This document shows, in pieces, positions 51,382 through 61,201 of a stretch of DNA of 64,000 nucleotides. Location: the NCBI RefSeq assembly GCF_024834055.1, contig NZ_JANUXZ010000006.1:1-64000 (forward strand), in the 5' to 3' direction. The DNA is from Corynebacterium sp. ES2730-CONJ. Lineage in GTDB: Bacteria > Actinomycetota > Actinomycetes > Mycobacteriales > Mycobacteriaceae. Position numbers and translations under genes: made by a program. Numbering within the stretch: the first letter of the stretch is position 1; each line of letters begins with the position of its first letter. The notes under the pieces were generated by a model, which was given only the letters and a program-made list of their open reading frames with translations, did no database searches and was not told the origin of the DNA.

Positions 51382-53220
51382 TTACTGATTGCGCTGGTAG
51401 AGGTGCTCAATCTCGGCTGCGTAGCGGCGCTGTACCACGGCGCGCTTTACCTTCATGGTGGGGGTGAGTTCATCATCACCCTCGGTGAGATCGCGATCTA
51501 AAATATAGAATTTTTTGATCGCTTCCGCATGCGAAACACTCGCATTGGCCTGATTGACGGCATCCTGTATTTCAGCCCGCAGCATAGGGTTGGTAGCGAG
51601 ATCGGCGATGCTGCGCGATTCCGGAATATTCATATTCAATTTCCACCGTTTCATGGCCTCTTCATCGAGTGTGACCAATAGGCCCACGAAGGGTTTGCCG
51701 TCACCAACCACCATGGCTTGAGAGATCAACGGATGAGATCGTAGCGAGTCTTCCATGGGGCCGGGATAAACATTCTTGCCGCCGGCAGTGACAATGAGAT
51801 CCTTTTGCCGCCCAGTAATAATGAGGTGACCTTCGGGGCTCAACTCGCCAAGGTCTTCTGTGTGGAACCATCCCTCTTCGTCAAAGACTTTGTCGGTGGC
51901 TTCGGGGTTATTCCAGTAACCATCAAACACAGTGGGACCTTGGATGAGAATCTCAGAGTCTTCGGCGATGCGGACACTCATTCCGCCGATGGGTGGGCCA
52001 ACGGTACCAATCCTTTGATTCTCGAAGTCCACTGTTACGGCAGCGGCCGTTTCAGTGAGGCCATAACCCTCGTAGATGCGGGCTCCTATCCCGCGGAAGA
52101 AGTGCATCAATTCTGGATCCATCGCACTGCCGCCGGAGATGGCATATTTCACTGAATCACCCATGGCTTGGCGAATCTTCGCATAGATCAATTTATCAAA
52201 GCCTGCATGTTTAATCTTTAATACCCGAGATGGCCCCTCAGGATCGTCGAGTGCTTTGGAATATTCGATCGCAACTCTTTCTGCACGCGCAAATAGCGCC
52301 GCCTTCACCGGTCCCCCCTCCGCGGCATTAGCCGCTGCGGAGTTGCGCACCTTTTCAAAAACTCGAGGGACCCCCAAGATAAGATTGGGGCGAGAGCGTT
52401 GGAATTGCACGCCGAGAGTGGAGAAATCTGACCAGTGCGATTGCGTGGCGCCACTGATTGCCACCGCAAGTGATACAGATCGGCTGAAAACGTGCGCGAG
52501 CGGGAGGAAGGTAAGCACCTGAGTTCCCGGAGCAGCAATGCTGCCAATTTTGTTGGTTAATAATCCCCACGCTTCGGCAAGCCAGTTTTTATGTGTTAAC
52601 CGGCATCCCTTCGGCCGCCCTGTCGTACCGGACGTGTAGACCAGCGACGCGAGATCGGAGCTCTTAGTTGCAGCGATGCGGGAGGAAATATCCTCATCGG
52701 GTATATCGCGGCCCTCAAATTTTAACGTTGAAATAGCGGAGGCATTAATCTCGAGTACCCGGCGCAATTGCGAGGTGGACCGAAGAAGTGGCGGTGTGCC
52801 CGACTCGTCGAGGACGAGGTTCTTCATGAGCTCGGTATGCTCACGTGTCTCGGTCACGGCGAAAACCGCACCCGAATCTTCAATAATCCACTGCACTTGA
52901 CTGATCGAGGAGGAACCATAAATGGGCACACTCACCGCTCCCGCCGCCCAGATGGCAAAATCGAGGAGCGACCACTCGTAGCGAGTCTCAGAGAGCAATG
53001 CAATGCGATCGCCCTGCTGCACCCCGTTGGCTACAAAGCCTTTGGCTACTTCGAAAACCTCGTCGATGAATTCCTTAGCGGAGACATTGACCCACTCGAA
53101 ATTCTTAGGCCTGGTAAACATCACCCCATACGGGCGGGCTTTAGCGGTAGCCATCAGGGCAGTCAGACATGTATCGTGCTTGCCTATCGTGTACTCAGCT
53201 TCGGTAGTCACTAACTGCAT
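51382..53220 (-). CDS. fadD15: Long-chain fatty acid-CoA ligase
   Basis: 612 residues. AMP-binding signature SLVYTSGTTGRPKGC, YGLTETAAAVTVD, adenylate-binding WFHTEDLGEL, and the C-terminal lysine region LTPTMKVKRAVVQ. Activates long-chain acids to acyl-CoA; the FadD15 subgroup is the housekeeping ligase of actinobacteria. Convergent neighbours are absent; it is divergent from malQ across 149 bp. Confidence 0.92.
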   Translation of the reverse strand: MQLVTTEAEYTIGKHDTCLTALMATAKARPYGVMFTRPKNFEWVNVSAKEFIDEVFEVAKGFVANGVQQGDRIALLSETRYEWSLLDFAIWAAGAVSVPIYGSSSISQVQWIIEDSGAVFAVTETREHTELMKNLVLDESGTPPLLRSTSQLRRVLEINASAISTLKFEGRDIPDEDISSRIAATKSSDLASLVYTSGTTGRPKGCRLTHKNWLAEAWGLLTNKIGSIAAPGTQVLTFLPLAHVFSRSVSLAVAISGATQSHWSDFSTLGVQFQRSRPNLILGVPRVFEKVRNSAAANAAEGGPVKAALFARAERVAIEYSKALDDPEGPSRVLKIKHAGFDKLIYAKIRQAMGDSVKYAISGGSAMDPELMHFFRGIGARIYEGYGLTETAAAVTVDFENQRIGTVGPPIGGMSVRIAEDSEILIQGPTVFDGYWNNPEATDKVFDEEGWFHTEDLGELSPEGHLIITGRQKDLIVTAGGKNVYPGPMEDSLRSHPLISQAMVVGDGKPFVGLLVTLDEEAMKRWKLNMNIPESRSIADLATNPMLRAEIQDAVNQANASVSHAEAIKKFYILDRDLTEGDDELTPTMKVKRAVVQRRYAAEIEHLYQRNQ

Positions 53221-53369
53221 AACGTGTCTTTCATCTCCATCTTCTCTCCGAGGTGCATCTTCGACCTAGCACTATACCCCCGCCTGCCCAGGAAGCCCGT
53301 GCCACGCGTAACTTAAGAGATCATCATATTCATCACATTTAGGCTGAAAAATTCCCACGTTCACTCACG

Positions 53370-55514
53370 GTGGTGGCACAATGGGCAACTGTGGGTTATC
53401 AAGAATCTTTGCGCGAATTAGCCGCTGCATACGCAATATCAACGGGCTACACCGGATTCGGTGGACAGCCCATCGAAGTGTCTGACGACACCTTAATCAA
53501 GACGCTGAAAGCCTTAGAGGTTGATATCAGCGATCACCCTTCCGAGGAGGAGATTCACCGCAAGCTCCAAGAGCGACACGACGGCGAATTCTCAAGACCG
53601 CTGCCGCGCAGTGTGGTCATGATCGATGAAGCCAACTATTACCTGCATGTGCACGTCCATGATGGTGCGCCCGCAGATATTTCCATCACGCTCGAAGATG
53701 GTAGCTTAGCTAAGGCCGATCAGGTAGAGAACTGGACTCCAGCTCGCACGATTGCCGGTGTTACATGGGGGGAGGCAACTTTCGAGATCCCAGCCGGACT
53801 CCCGCAAGGCTGGCACACCATTACGCTGACCTCTACAGGGATACGTGAGACCTGTCCTTTGATAGTGACCCCTGCGCGACTGTCTACCACCGCTACGTAT
53901 ATCGACCGGCCGGTGCATGGAGTGATGGCACAAATGTACTCGGTGCGCAGCGAAGACAGCTGGGGCATCGGCGATTTTCACGATCTTGCCACCTTAGGTG
54001 CTTTTATCGCCGAGCAGAAGGCAGGCGACTTCCTCCTGGTCAATCCGATGCACGCTGGGGAGCCGCTACCCCCAGTGGAGGATTCCCCCTACCTGCCTAC
54101 CTCACGTCGTTTTACCAATCCGATTTATATACGCATCGAAGATATCCCCGAGATTGATCTCCTTGATAGCGATATTTTGGAAGATATTGCTGATATTGCT
54201 GAGGAATTCCAATCCCAGAATCGTGATGCCTCCATCATTGACCGCAACCCCATTTATGCGGCGAAGTTACAGGTACTTCATGAGGTCTTCAATGCCGGGC
54301 GAAATAAGAAACGGGAAGCTGAATTCCAGGCATATATTGCCCGCGAAGGCGAAGGTCTCGCACGCTTTGCATCGTGGTGTGCCAAACAGGAAGCTAAACT
54401 CGCCGGCGGCCACGCCATGGATAACGCAAATGCTGTGGAATTTTATATGTGGCTGCAATGGATCTGCGATAGCCAACTCGCTGCCGCCCAGCAGGCATTG
54501 CGCGATGCCGGTATGAAGATTGGCATCATGGCCGATCTTGCGGTGGGCGTACACCCAGGTGGATCCGATGCAGAAAACCTCGCCGAATATTTGGCCCCCG
54601 ACGCCAGCGTCGGCGCCCCACCGGATGCGTATAACCAGCAAGGCCAGGACTGGTCGCAGCCTCCGTGGCATCCGGAGAAACTCGCTGCTGCTGGATACAA
54701 GCCATGGCGCGATATGCTGCGCACAGTATTGCGCAATTCTGGCGGCATTCGCGTTGACCACGTGCTGGGCTTATTTAGGCTCTTCTGGATTCCGCGCTTA
54801 CAAGACCCATCCACTGGCACCTATGTGAACTATGATTACCGCGCTCTCGTCGGCATTCTGGCTCTCGAGGCTGAGCGCGCAGGAGCTGTAGTCATTGGCG
54901 AAGATCTCGGCACTTTCGAACCATGGGTACAACAGGCTCTCGCCGACTACGGCATTATGGGCACCTCCGTCTTGTGGTTTGAATCCTCGCCATCTCAGGG
55001 AGGGCCACGCTATCAAGGCGAGTACCGTCAGGCTGCACTAAGCTCGGTGACTACCCATGATCTTCCTCCTACCTGCGGGTATTTGGAAGGTCGCCATATC
55101 ACTTTGCGCGAGCAGCTCGGCTTGCTGATTACTGATGCAGACCAGGAAATTGCCGAAGATCTGAATTGGCAGGCTGAAGTACTCAACCGGGTCAAGGAGC
55201 AGGGCGGTTTCGAGGGCGAGGATAACTCAGTGGAAAACTTCCACGGCGTAGCCCGCGATGAGCGCGGCGATACCGAAACTCTCGTCGCAGCTCTACACCG
55301 CTTTATCGCCCACACCCCATCCGCGCTGACCTGCACAGCTTTGGTAGATATGGTTGGCGATCGGCGCGTGCAGAATCAGCCAGGTACCACGAAGGATCTT
55401 TACCCGAACTGGTGTGTGCCACTTACCGATCATGAGGGCAAGGCAGTGCTGATCGAGGATCTGTATTCGAGCTCGAGTTTCCAGCATATTGCGGCCGCCT
55501 CCGCGCGACCCTAA
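53370..55514 (+). CDS. malQ: 4-alpha-glucanotransferase (amylomaltase)
   Basis: 714 residues, GTG start. The N-terminal extension (1-160, two beta domains) is typical for actinobacterial MalQ; the GH77 barrel follows, with IRVDHVLGLFRLFWIP (catalytic Asp nucleophile region), VIGEDLGTFEP (acid/base Glu) and THDLPPTCGYLEG. Transfers maltosyl chains between alpha-glucans, as in maltose and glycogen use. Has its own terminator. Confidence 0.96.
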   Translation: MVAQWATVGYQESLRELAAAYAISTGYTGFGGQPIEVSDDTLIKTLKALEVDISDHPSEEEIHRKLQERHDGEFSRPLPRSVVMIDEANYYLHVHVHDGAPADISITLEDGSLAKADQVENWTPARTIAGVTWGEATFEIPAGLPQGWHTITLTSTGIRETCPLIVTPARLSTTATYIDRPVHGVMAQMYSVRSEDSWGIGDFHDLATLGAFIAEQKAGDFLLVNPMHAGEPLPPVEDSPYLPTSRRFTNPIYIRIEDIPEIDLLDSDILEDIADIAEEFQSQNRDASIIDRNPIYAAKLQVLHEVFNAGRNKKREAEFQAYIAREGEGLARFASWCAKQEAKLAGGHAMDNANAVEFYMWLQWICDSQLAAAQQALRDAGMKIGIMADLAVGVHPGGSDAENLAEYLAPDASVGAPPDAYNQQGQDWSQPPWHPEKLAAAGYKPWRDMLRTVLRNSGGIRVDHVLGLFRLFWIPRLQDPSTGTYVNYDYRALVGILALEAERAGAVVIGEDLGTFEPWVQQALADYGIMGTSVLWFESSPSQGGPRYQGEYRQAALSSVTTHDLPPTCGYLEGRHITLREQLGLLITDADQEIAEDLNWQAEVLNRVKEQGGFEGEDNSVENFHGVARDERGDTETLVAALHRFIAHTPSALTCTALVDMVGDRRVQNQPGTTKDLYPNWCVPLTDHEGKAVLIEDLYSSSSFQHIAAASARP

Positions 55515-55524
55515 TGCGCTTCTG

Positions 55525-55552
55525 ATGCAGGCTTTCGGGCCTGCATTTTTTA
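55525..55552 (+). terminator. Terminator after malQ
   Basis: ATGCAGGC, six-base loop, GCCTGCAT followed by TTTTTT, 11 bp after the stop codon. Confidence 0.95.
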
Positions 55553-55591
55553 ATTCTCGCTGACGTATGCGGCCTCATCTGCGTAGAATAA

Positions 55592-56542
55592 ATGGAGTAC
55601 GAAGTGTCATCGCAGAAATGTATGTCTCTTCAAGTAGTGAACAAGAAGGCACAGATTTCCATGACTCCAGCTCCAGCCCTGAGCGCCCGCGGTCTAGCAA
55701 AAAGCTTCCGCAGGGGCTCTATTCATGCCGTGCGCGGTATTTCCTTTGATGTCCAAGAAGGCGAGGTCGTTGGCCTCCTCGGCCATAACGGAGCCGGCAA
55801 AACAACCCTGATCGATCTCATCGTAGGATTGACCTCCCCTACCGCGGGCAGTATAGAAGTCTATGGACTCAAACCCCGCCAGGCTATTGCTCGCGGACTG
55901 GTAGGCGCCATGCTACAAAACGGCAGTCTATTGCCTATTCTCACCGTTAGTGAAACTTTAAGAATGGTGCAGGCAACCTATAGCCAGCATCTCCCCTTAG
56001 AGGAAATTCTCGAGATCTGCGAACTCAACGAGCTGGCATCACGCAAGGTTGCCGCCTGCTCTGGCGGAGAGCAGCAGCGTGTCAAACTCGCCATTGCTCT
56101 CCTCGGCGATCCACACCTCCTGCTCCTGGACGAACCCACCACGGCGATGGACCCGAGTGCCCGACAAAAATTATGGGATGCTCTCGAACGCTTCGCCGCG
56201 CGCGGCAAAACGGTACTCTTTTCCACTCACTATTTAAAGGAAGCCGAAGACTTCGCCCACCGGCTTATTATCCTTAAACGAGGCCGCGTTATCGCCTCTG
56301 GGACTCCACAGGAGATTCTCCAAGCCCAAGGTGAAATCAGTATCGATGTGGACTACCCGGGTGATATTCCCCCGCATATTATTGATCTCAGCTCTGGGTA
56401 CAGTCGTCATGGGCACACCCACCACTTCTTAACACGCGATTCTGATTATCTCGCCAAGGCGCTCTTATCTTTGAACGGTACTCAGAATCTTCGCATTAGT
56501 GCCATGAGCTTGGACGAGCTCTTTGCCTTAGAGAAGAACTAG
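55592..56542 (+). CDS. ABC transporter ATP-binding protein (exporter type)
   Basis: Up to 316 residues from ATG 55592, which directly follows a TAGAAT box and could be nearly leaderless; ATG 55661 (MTPAPALSARGLAKSF) gives the usual family start. Walker A GHNGAGKTT, signature CSGGEQQRV, Walker B LLLLDEPTTAMDP, H-loop STHYLKEAEDFA. This is the DrrA/CcmA-like class that pairs with ABC-2 permeases, used for export of drugs or lipids. The permease gene begins 15 bp downstream. Cargo unknown; the adjacent carotenoid genes are on the other strand. Confidence 0.93.
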   Translation: MEYEVSSQKCMSLQVVNKKAQISMTPAPALSARGLAKSFRRGSIHAVRGISFDVQEGEVVGLLGHNGAGKTTLIDLIVGLTSPTAGSIEVYGLKPRQAIARGLVGAMLQNGSLLPILTVSETLRMVQATYSQHLPLEEILEICELNELASRKVAACSGGEQQRVKLAIALLGDPHLLLLDEPTTAMDPSARQKLWDALERFAARGKTVLFSTHYLKEAEDFAHRLIILKRGRVIASGTPQEILQAQGEISIDVDYPGDIPPHIIDLSSGYSRHGHTHHFLTRDSDYLAKALLSLNGTQNLRISAMSLDELFALEKN

Positions 56543-56556
56543 AAAGAAGGCCGCCT

Positions 56557-57306
56557 GTGCTCGATTATTATCTGTTATCCATTAAGCGTCCTTTTAAAGA
56601 CACCACTAATGTCATCCTCACCTCGGGTCTGCCCGTGGCCTTGTATATTATTTTCGGTGCCGCCCAGGACTATCAGGGGGTAACGCTTAAAGGTGGGAAT
56701 GTAGAAGCCTATATTCTCATCGGTCTCGCCCTTTATGGAGGGGTAGTGGCGGCAGTCAATACCGCTGGCAGCGCGGTGGTTGACCAAAACAGTGGGTGGG
56801 GTCGCATGATGGCTACCACGCCCTTGCGGTTACGGCATTATATCGCTGCCCAAATCTGTACGATTTTCGCTTTTACGATGCTACCCGTGGCGGCCGTTCT
56901 TGCGACTGGCTATATGCTGGGCGCACGAATGGATGAGTGGATACTCACTTTTTTCGTCACCGTCGCGGTCGCTGTCCCCTTCGGCTTTTATGGGCTCTTA
57001 TGGGCCAGCTTCCTCCCCTCCTCCACCTCGATTACTATCGCCACAACCTCGATCGTGCTGCTGGCTTTTCTAGGCAATCTCTTTATGCCCATGCCGGAGG
57101 CAATTGTGCGGTGGGGGGAGTGGACCCCGATGTTTGGCAGCGGGGTATTAGCCCGGTATTTCGTGGCAGAAGGCTCTCAATTCACCCAAGATGCTGGGCT
57201 GATGACCACCTCTTTGGCCCTTGCCTTCGCCAATTTCGGGATCTGGACCACGATCTTAGTCACTGGTTGTATTTACGCAGCAACGCGGGATAAAAACCGG
57301 GCTTAG
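56557..57306 (+). CDS. ABC-2 type transporter permease
   Basis: 249 residues, GTG start with GAAGG 6 nt before. Six predicted membrane helices (for example YIAAQICTIFAFTMLPVAAV and IATTSIVLLAFLGNLFMPMP) and the ABC-2 motif NLFMPMPEAI before the last helices. Partner of the ATPase above. Its stop codon overlaps the crtEb stop by 4 bp, so the two units converge with no room for a terminator. Confidence 0.92.
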   Translation: MLDYYLLSIKRPFKDTTNVILTSGLPVALYIIFGAAQDYQGVTLKGGNVEAYILIGLALYGGVVAAVNTAGSAVVDQNSGWGRMMATTPLRLRHYIAAQICTIFAFTMLPVAAVLATGYMLGARMDEWILTFFVTVAVAVPFGFYGLLWASFLPSSTSITIATTSIVLLAFLGNLFMPMPEAIVRWGEWTPMFGSGVLARYFVAEGSQFTQDAGLMTTSLALAFANFGIWTTILVTGCIYAATRDKNRA

Positions 57307-58160
57307 TAATAGAGCGAAATCACGGCGAAGGTAACGATCATCCCGGTGAAATAATTCATCACGAGAAATACCCGCCACGCCTTATTGACCTCCTCACAGG
57401 TCTCGTCGGTGATAAAGAAAAACCGTGCCGTATTGGCCACATATCCCAGACCGCACACCCCAATGAGCCAACCCGGGAAGGGCAGGGCGAAGAGCATCAC
57501 TGCAGCCACGAGGTAGAATAGACCCGCTAATCTTGTGGTCAATCTAGGCCCTAGTGCGGTTGCGATCGAGTGCAGATTCCCCTCTCGATCCGCCTTCACA
57601 TCTTGGACTGCCCCTAAAGCATGGCTAGCCATCCCCCAGAAGAAGAAGGAGAGGATAGGTAGCCAATACGTGGGCGGAAAATCCGGGTGCTCAATGGTCA
57701 ACCCCACCAGTGCGGGAGTAGTAAAGTGCGCCGAGGACGTAATCGAATCTAGCACCGGACGCTCTTTGAAGCGCATCGGAGGTGCAGAATATGCCACCAC
57801 GGCACCCACAGAGAGAGCCAACCACGCTCCACTGGTGAATGTACCCACAAGGAAGAACCAGATGAGGAAGGGTACCGTACTCACCACGGAGGCGATAAGC
57901 AGTGGCTTGTGCATAGACCGCGCCAAGATGGCGCCCTCTACCCCACCCTTGCGTGGGTTGCGTATATCGGATTCGTAATCAAAGACATCATTGATGCCGT
58001 ACATCGCAATATTGTAGGGAATGAGGAAAAAGAAAACCCCACCGAAAAAGAGCAGGTCAACCTGACCGCCAGCTAAGAGATAGGCTAATCCGAAAGGAAA
58101 GGCCGTATTAACCCAGCTAATAGGCCGAGAGGCTTTAAGGATATTTACACAAGTAGTCAT
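57303..58160 (-). CDS. crtEb: Lycopene elongase (UbiA-type prenyltransferase)
   Basis: 285 residues from ATG 58160, which overlaps the crtYf stop (ATGA); the track start at 58169 is less likely. UbiA fold with several membrane helices; NDVFDYESDIRNPRKGG is the first Asp-rich motif and VQDVKADREG the second. Adds two C5 units to lycopene, giving the C50 flavuxanthin. Last gene of the carotenoid operon. Confidence 0.94.
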   Translation of the reverse strand: MTTCVNILKASRPISWVNTAFPFGLAYLLAGGQVDLLFFGGVFFFLIPYNIAMYGINDVFDYESDIRNPRKGGVEGAILARSMHKPLLIASVVSTVPFLIWFFLVGTFTSGAWLALSVGAVVAYSAPPMRFKERPVLDSITSSAHFTTPALVGLTIEHPDFPPTYWLPILSFFFWGMASHALGAVQDVKADREGNLHSIATALGPRLTTRLAGLFYLVAAVMLFALPFPGWLIGVCGLGYVANTARFFFITDETCEEVNKAWRVFLVMNYFTGMIVTFAVISLYY

Positions 58161-58426
58161 GGCTTCCACCAGGCGGCAATAAAGAGGGCGGCTACGATGG
58201 GATAGAAGAAATCTTCAACGGGAACAAGTCCGAGGTGTAGTCCAAGGCGCTGATCCTGGCCGTAAGCGACGAGCTTCGCCCAAATCATAAGGTTGTCAAA
58301 AATAGCGGTGAGAATGAGCAACAACGCAGTCACGATGCCCAGTTCTTTGATATTGCGGTGCTCAGATCGCCACCACATTACCCCAGCCCCGAGCACAAAG
58401 GGCACACTAATCAGGGTATAGATCAC
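58157..58426 (-). CDS. crtYf: C50 carotenoid epsilon-cyclase subunit
   Basis: 89 residues, three membrane helices, with the cyclase motif GLVPVEDFFYP. Half of the heterodimeric CrtYe/Yf cyclase that closes the epsilon rings of decaprenoxanthin in corynebacteria. Overlaps neighbours on both sides by 4 bp, so the subunits are made together. Confidence 0.92.
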   Translation of the reverse strand: MIYTLISVPFVLGAGVMWWRSEHRNIKELGIVTALLLILTAIFDNLMIWAKLVAYGQDQRLGLHLGLVPVEDFFYPIVAALFIAAWWKP

Positions 58427-58752
58427 TGCCGAACCTCCTGTGCGCGGCTCAATCGCCTCACAGCTGTGGTGAGGTTGATGGTCAGATAGGACAGAAATAT
58501 CAGAAAGATTGGCTCCTCGAGAGGAAGTTCAGGAGCGAGAAGAATCCCCGTCATATACGGCGATCCCCCGCGAAAGAATGTTCCAGTAATAATTCCTAGC
58601 CCGTCCCAGATTAAAAAGATCAGCACGAGCAGGGCAATGATGATCCCGGCGTGACGGGCGTTGAGAAAGAATGCTAATCGATAGCGGTAGTCGCAGGCCA
58701 CCATAGCGCTTAGTGAACCGAGCAGGATCAGCAGATAGACCAGACCCGTCAT
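58423..58752 (-). CDS. crtYe: C50 carotenoid epsilon-cyclase subunit
   Basis: 109 residues, three membrane helices, with ELPLEEPIFLIFLS, the acidic motif of heterodimeric lycopene cyclases. Partner of CrtYf. Start overlaps the crtI stop by 4 bp. Confidence 0.92.
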   Translation of the reverse strand: MTGLVYLLILLGSLSAMVACDYRYRLAFFLNARHAGIIIALLVLIFLIWDGLGIITGTFFRGGSPYMTGILLAPELPLEEPIFLIFLSYLTINLTTAVRRLSRAQEVRQ

Positions 58753-60305
58753 GAACCCACCGTATCTAAAGGACCAGGAGAAGTGTCGCCGTTGATGCGC
58801 TTAAGTACGTTCTCTGCAGAGATTAGGCACATGGGAACCCCAACACCTGGCAGCGTGGTAGCACCAGCATAGTAGAGGTCTGCGACTTTCGAGGACTTAT
58901 TTTTGCCCCTAAAGAAAGCGGACTGGCTCAAAGTATGCGCCGGACCGATCGATCCGCCCCGCCAGGCATGGAAGTGCTCGGCAAAATCGCTCGGTCCTAG
59001 GCTCTTGCGCACCACAATGCGCTCGGCGAGATCTGGGACCTTGGTCCATGCAGCGATTTGCTCGATGGCGGCGTCGGCAATTGCACTAATCGCGGGGTCT
59101 GCCTGCTCGCGGTAAGCATCCCCATAGCCGAAGGTGGTGCGCGCCGGGGCCGGGATGAGAACGAAGAGGTTTTCGTGGTCCTCGGGGGCGACCTCGGGGT
59201 CTGTCTTCGACGGCATAGATATATAGATCGAGCGGGATGCTTCGAGGGGACGCTGATCACTGGGGCCAGAGAAAACAGCATCGAAATCGTGGGACCAGTC
59301 CCTGCTGAACAGCAGATTATGGTGATCTAATTCGGGCAGCCGGCCGCGCACGCCAAGAAGGAGCAACACGGTGCCAATGCCTGGATTTTTCTTACCAAAG
59401 TAGGCATCGCTATAGGTGCGCAGCTCGGTGGGAAGTAGCCGGGTTTCGGTGTGGTGTAAATCGGCGGAAGACACCACGATATCGGCGGGGAGTTCTTCGA
59501 GGTCACCGTCTTCGTTGCGAACCCGCAAGCCGGTGGCTTTTTTATTCTCGGTGGTAATAGCAACGACGGAGGTATTAAAGCGGAATATTGCACCGTGGTG
59601 CTCGGCGAGGCGGTGGATGGCTTTCGCCACTGCCATGAAGCCACCTTGCGGGTATTTTACTCCCAAGTCCAGATCGGTATAGCTCATGAGGTGATAGAGC
59701 GCGGGTGTCGTCTCTGGGCGGGCGGATAAAAAGACTGCTGGGTATTTAAGGACCTGGCGCAGCCTCGTATCGCTGAAGCGTTCATCGACGAAATCCGCTA
59801 ATGACTTATACAGCAATGTCGCCAGGCGCCCGAGGCGTTGGCGAACCGTGTGGTGGATAAAGGGGTTGATGGAGGAAAATGTTGTATATAAGAAGCGCTC
59901 GATGGATAGATCGTAGGCATCTTTGGCGCTATCAAGGTAGAGTTCGAGGGCTTCACCGGCCCCTTCTTCGATACTCTCAAATAATTCGATGGCGGCGGCG
60001 CGGTTGGAGGGAATATCAAGGGGCGGGCGCCCTTCTGGGAACAGGCGGTAGCCGGGCTCGAGATCCACAAGATCGAGTTCCTGCTCGGTGCTGGTACCCA
60101 TGAGCTCGAAGAAATGATCAAAGGCATCGGGCATGAGATACCAGGACGGGCCAGTATCCCACCGGAACCCCTGGTCGGTGATTTCACCGGAGCGACCTCC
60201 GATGCCGCTGTTTTTTTCTATCACTTCCACCTGCATACCCGCTTTGGCCAGTAGTGCGGCGGTGGCGAGGCCCGCAAAACCGGAGCCGATGATGAGAACT
60301 TTCAT
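58749..60305 (-). CDS. crtI: Phytoene desaturase
   Basis: 518 residues. N-terminal FAD site IGSGFAGLATAALLAKAG with acidic E in EVIEKNSGIGGR, and the C-terminal bacterial desaturase signature YYAGATTLPGVGVPMC. Desaturates phytoene four times to lycopene. Starts in the crtB stop (4-bp overlap). Confidence 0.96.
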   Translation of the reverse strand: MKVLIIGSGFAGLATAALLAKAGMQVEVIEKNSGIGGRSGEITDQGFRWDTGPSWYLMPDAFDHFFELMGTSTEQELDLVDLEPGYRLFPEGRPPLDIPSNRAAAIELFESIEEGAGEALELYLDSAKDAYDLSIERFLYTTFSSINPFIHHTVRQRLGRLATLLYKSLADFVDERFSDTRLRQVLKYPAVFLSARPETTPALYHLMSYTDLDLGVKYPQGGFMAVAKAIHRLAEHHGAIFRFNTSVVAITTENKKATGLRVRNEDGDLEELPADIVVSSADLHHTETRLLPTELRTYSDAYFGKKNPGIGTVLLLLGVRGRLPELDHHNLLFSRDWSHDFDAVFSGPSDQRPLEASRSIYISMPSKTDPEVAPEDHENLFVLIPAPARTTFGYGDAYREQADPAISAIADAAIEQIAAWTKVPDLAERIVVRKSLGPSDFAEHFHAWRGGSIGPAHTLSQSAFFRGKNKSSKVADLYYAGATTLPGVGVPMCLISAENVLKRINGDTSPGPLDTVGS

Positions 60306-61201
60306 ATCCTATCCTTTGATGTAGTGGTAAATGCGCGCTGGATTGCGCGCACAAAGATTTTAGTTTTCGTGATCGAGCTCACACTGACTCGCCGGGAATA
60401 GATATCCGAGGTTGGTGTCTGATCGAGCAACCTGGTTAACTCCGCAAAGAAATCAGTAGCTGCGATCACCCCCATGCGAGAGGAATAGGGCAAATGGGGA
60501 ATAACAGTCCGGGCGAGACGGAGGTCATGGCGGATATCGTCGATGAGCTCTTTTTTAGTTGCATCGTTCAGTTCGCGTTCTGCAAGCTGGGGGAAGTATC
60601 GGCGACCGAGAGCGTGGGAGTCTTCCGATAGATCGCGGAGGAAGTTGATCTTTTGGAATGCTGCTCCCAAGGCTCTTGCCCCCTCCTCCATGAGCTCTCT
60701 TTCTTGGGTTGTGATAGGGATATCGACGATAAAGGCTTGCAAACATAATAGTCCGATGACTTCAGCTGAGCCGTAGACATAAGCGGCGAAATCTAAAGCA
60801 TCGTATGTTGTTTGATGTAAATCGCGGCGCATCGAGGCGAAAAAGGCCCGGATATATTCTTCCTTAAAGCCGCAGCGTCTAGCGCTTTGACCGTAGGCAT
60901 GCAGCACCGGATCAGTATGGAAACGCTGCCTGGGAGCTAGTAAAACCCGCTGTTCATAGGCGTCTAATTCCGCACTTACGTCGGCTGTGCTGAGCTGAGC
61001 CTCGCCGGCGGTCCCATCGACGATTTCGTCGGCAATGCGCACCATGGCATAAAGGTGGGCGATATCGCGTCGTACGCGGGGTGCCAGAAGTTTCGTTGCC
61101 AAAGAAAAACTGGTGGAATACGAACTGATAATCTCCCGACTAGCGGCAGAGGAGGCGTTATCGTAGCGCTCTAAGTAGCTAAGGCTTGGGCGAAGTCGCA
61201 T
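60302..61201 (-). CDS. crtB: Phytoene synthase
   Basis: 299 residues. Squalene/phytoene synthase family: RIADEIVD is the first Asp-rich motif and INFLRDLSED the second. Condenses two GGPP to phytoene. ATG shares a base with the stop of the glycosyltransferase gene. No crtE is present to supply GGPP; it must be elsewhere. Confidence 0.96.
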   Translation of the reverse strand: MRLRPSLSYLERYDNASSAASREIISSYSTSFSLATKLLAPRVRRDIAHLYAMVRIADEIVDGTAGEAQLSTADVSAELDAYEQRVLLAPRQRFHTDPVLHAYGQSARRCGFKEEYIRAFFASMRRDLHQTTYDALDFAAYVYGSAEVIGLLCLQAFIVDIPITTQERELMEEGARALGAAFQKINFLRDLSEDSHALGRRYFPQLAERELNDATKKELIDDIRHDLRLARTVIPHLPYSSRMGVIAATDFFAELTRLLDQTPTSDIYSRRVSVSSITKTKIFVRAIQRAFTTTSKDRI

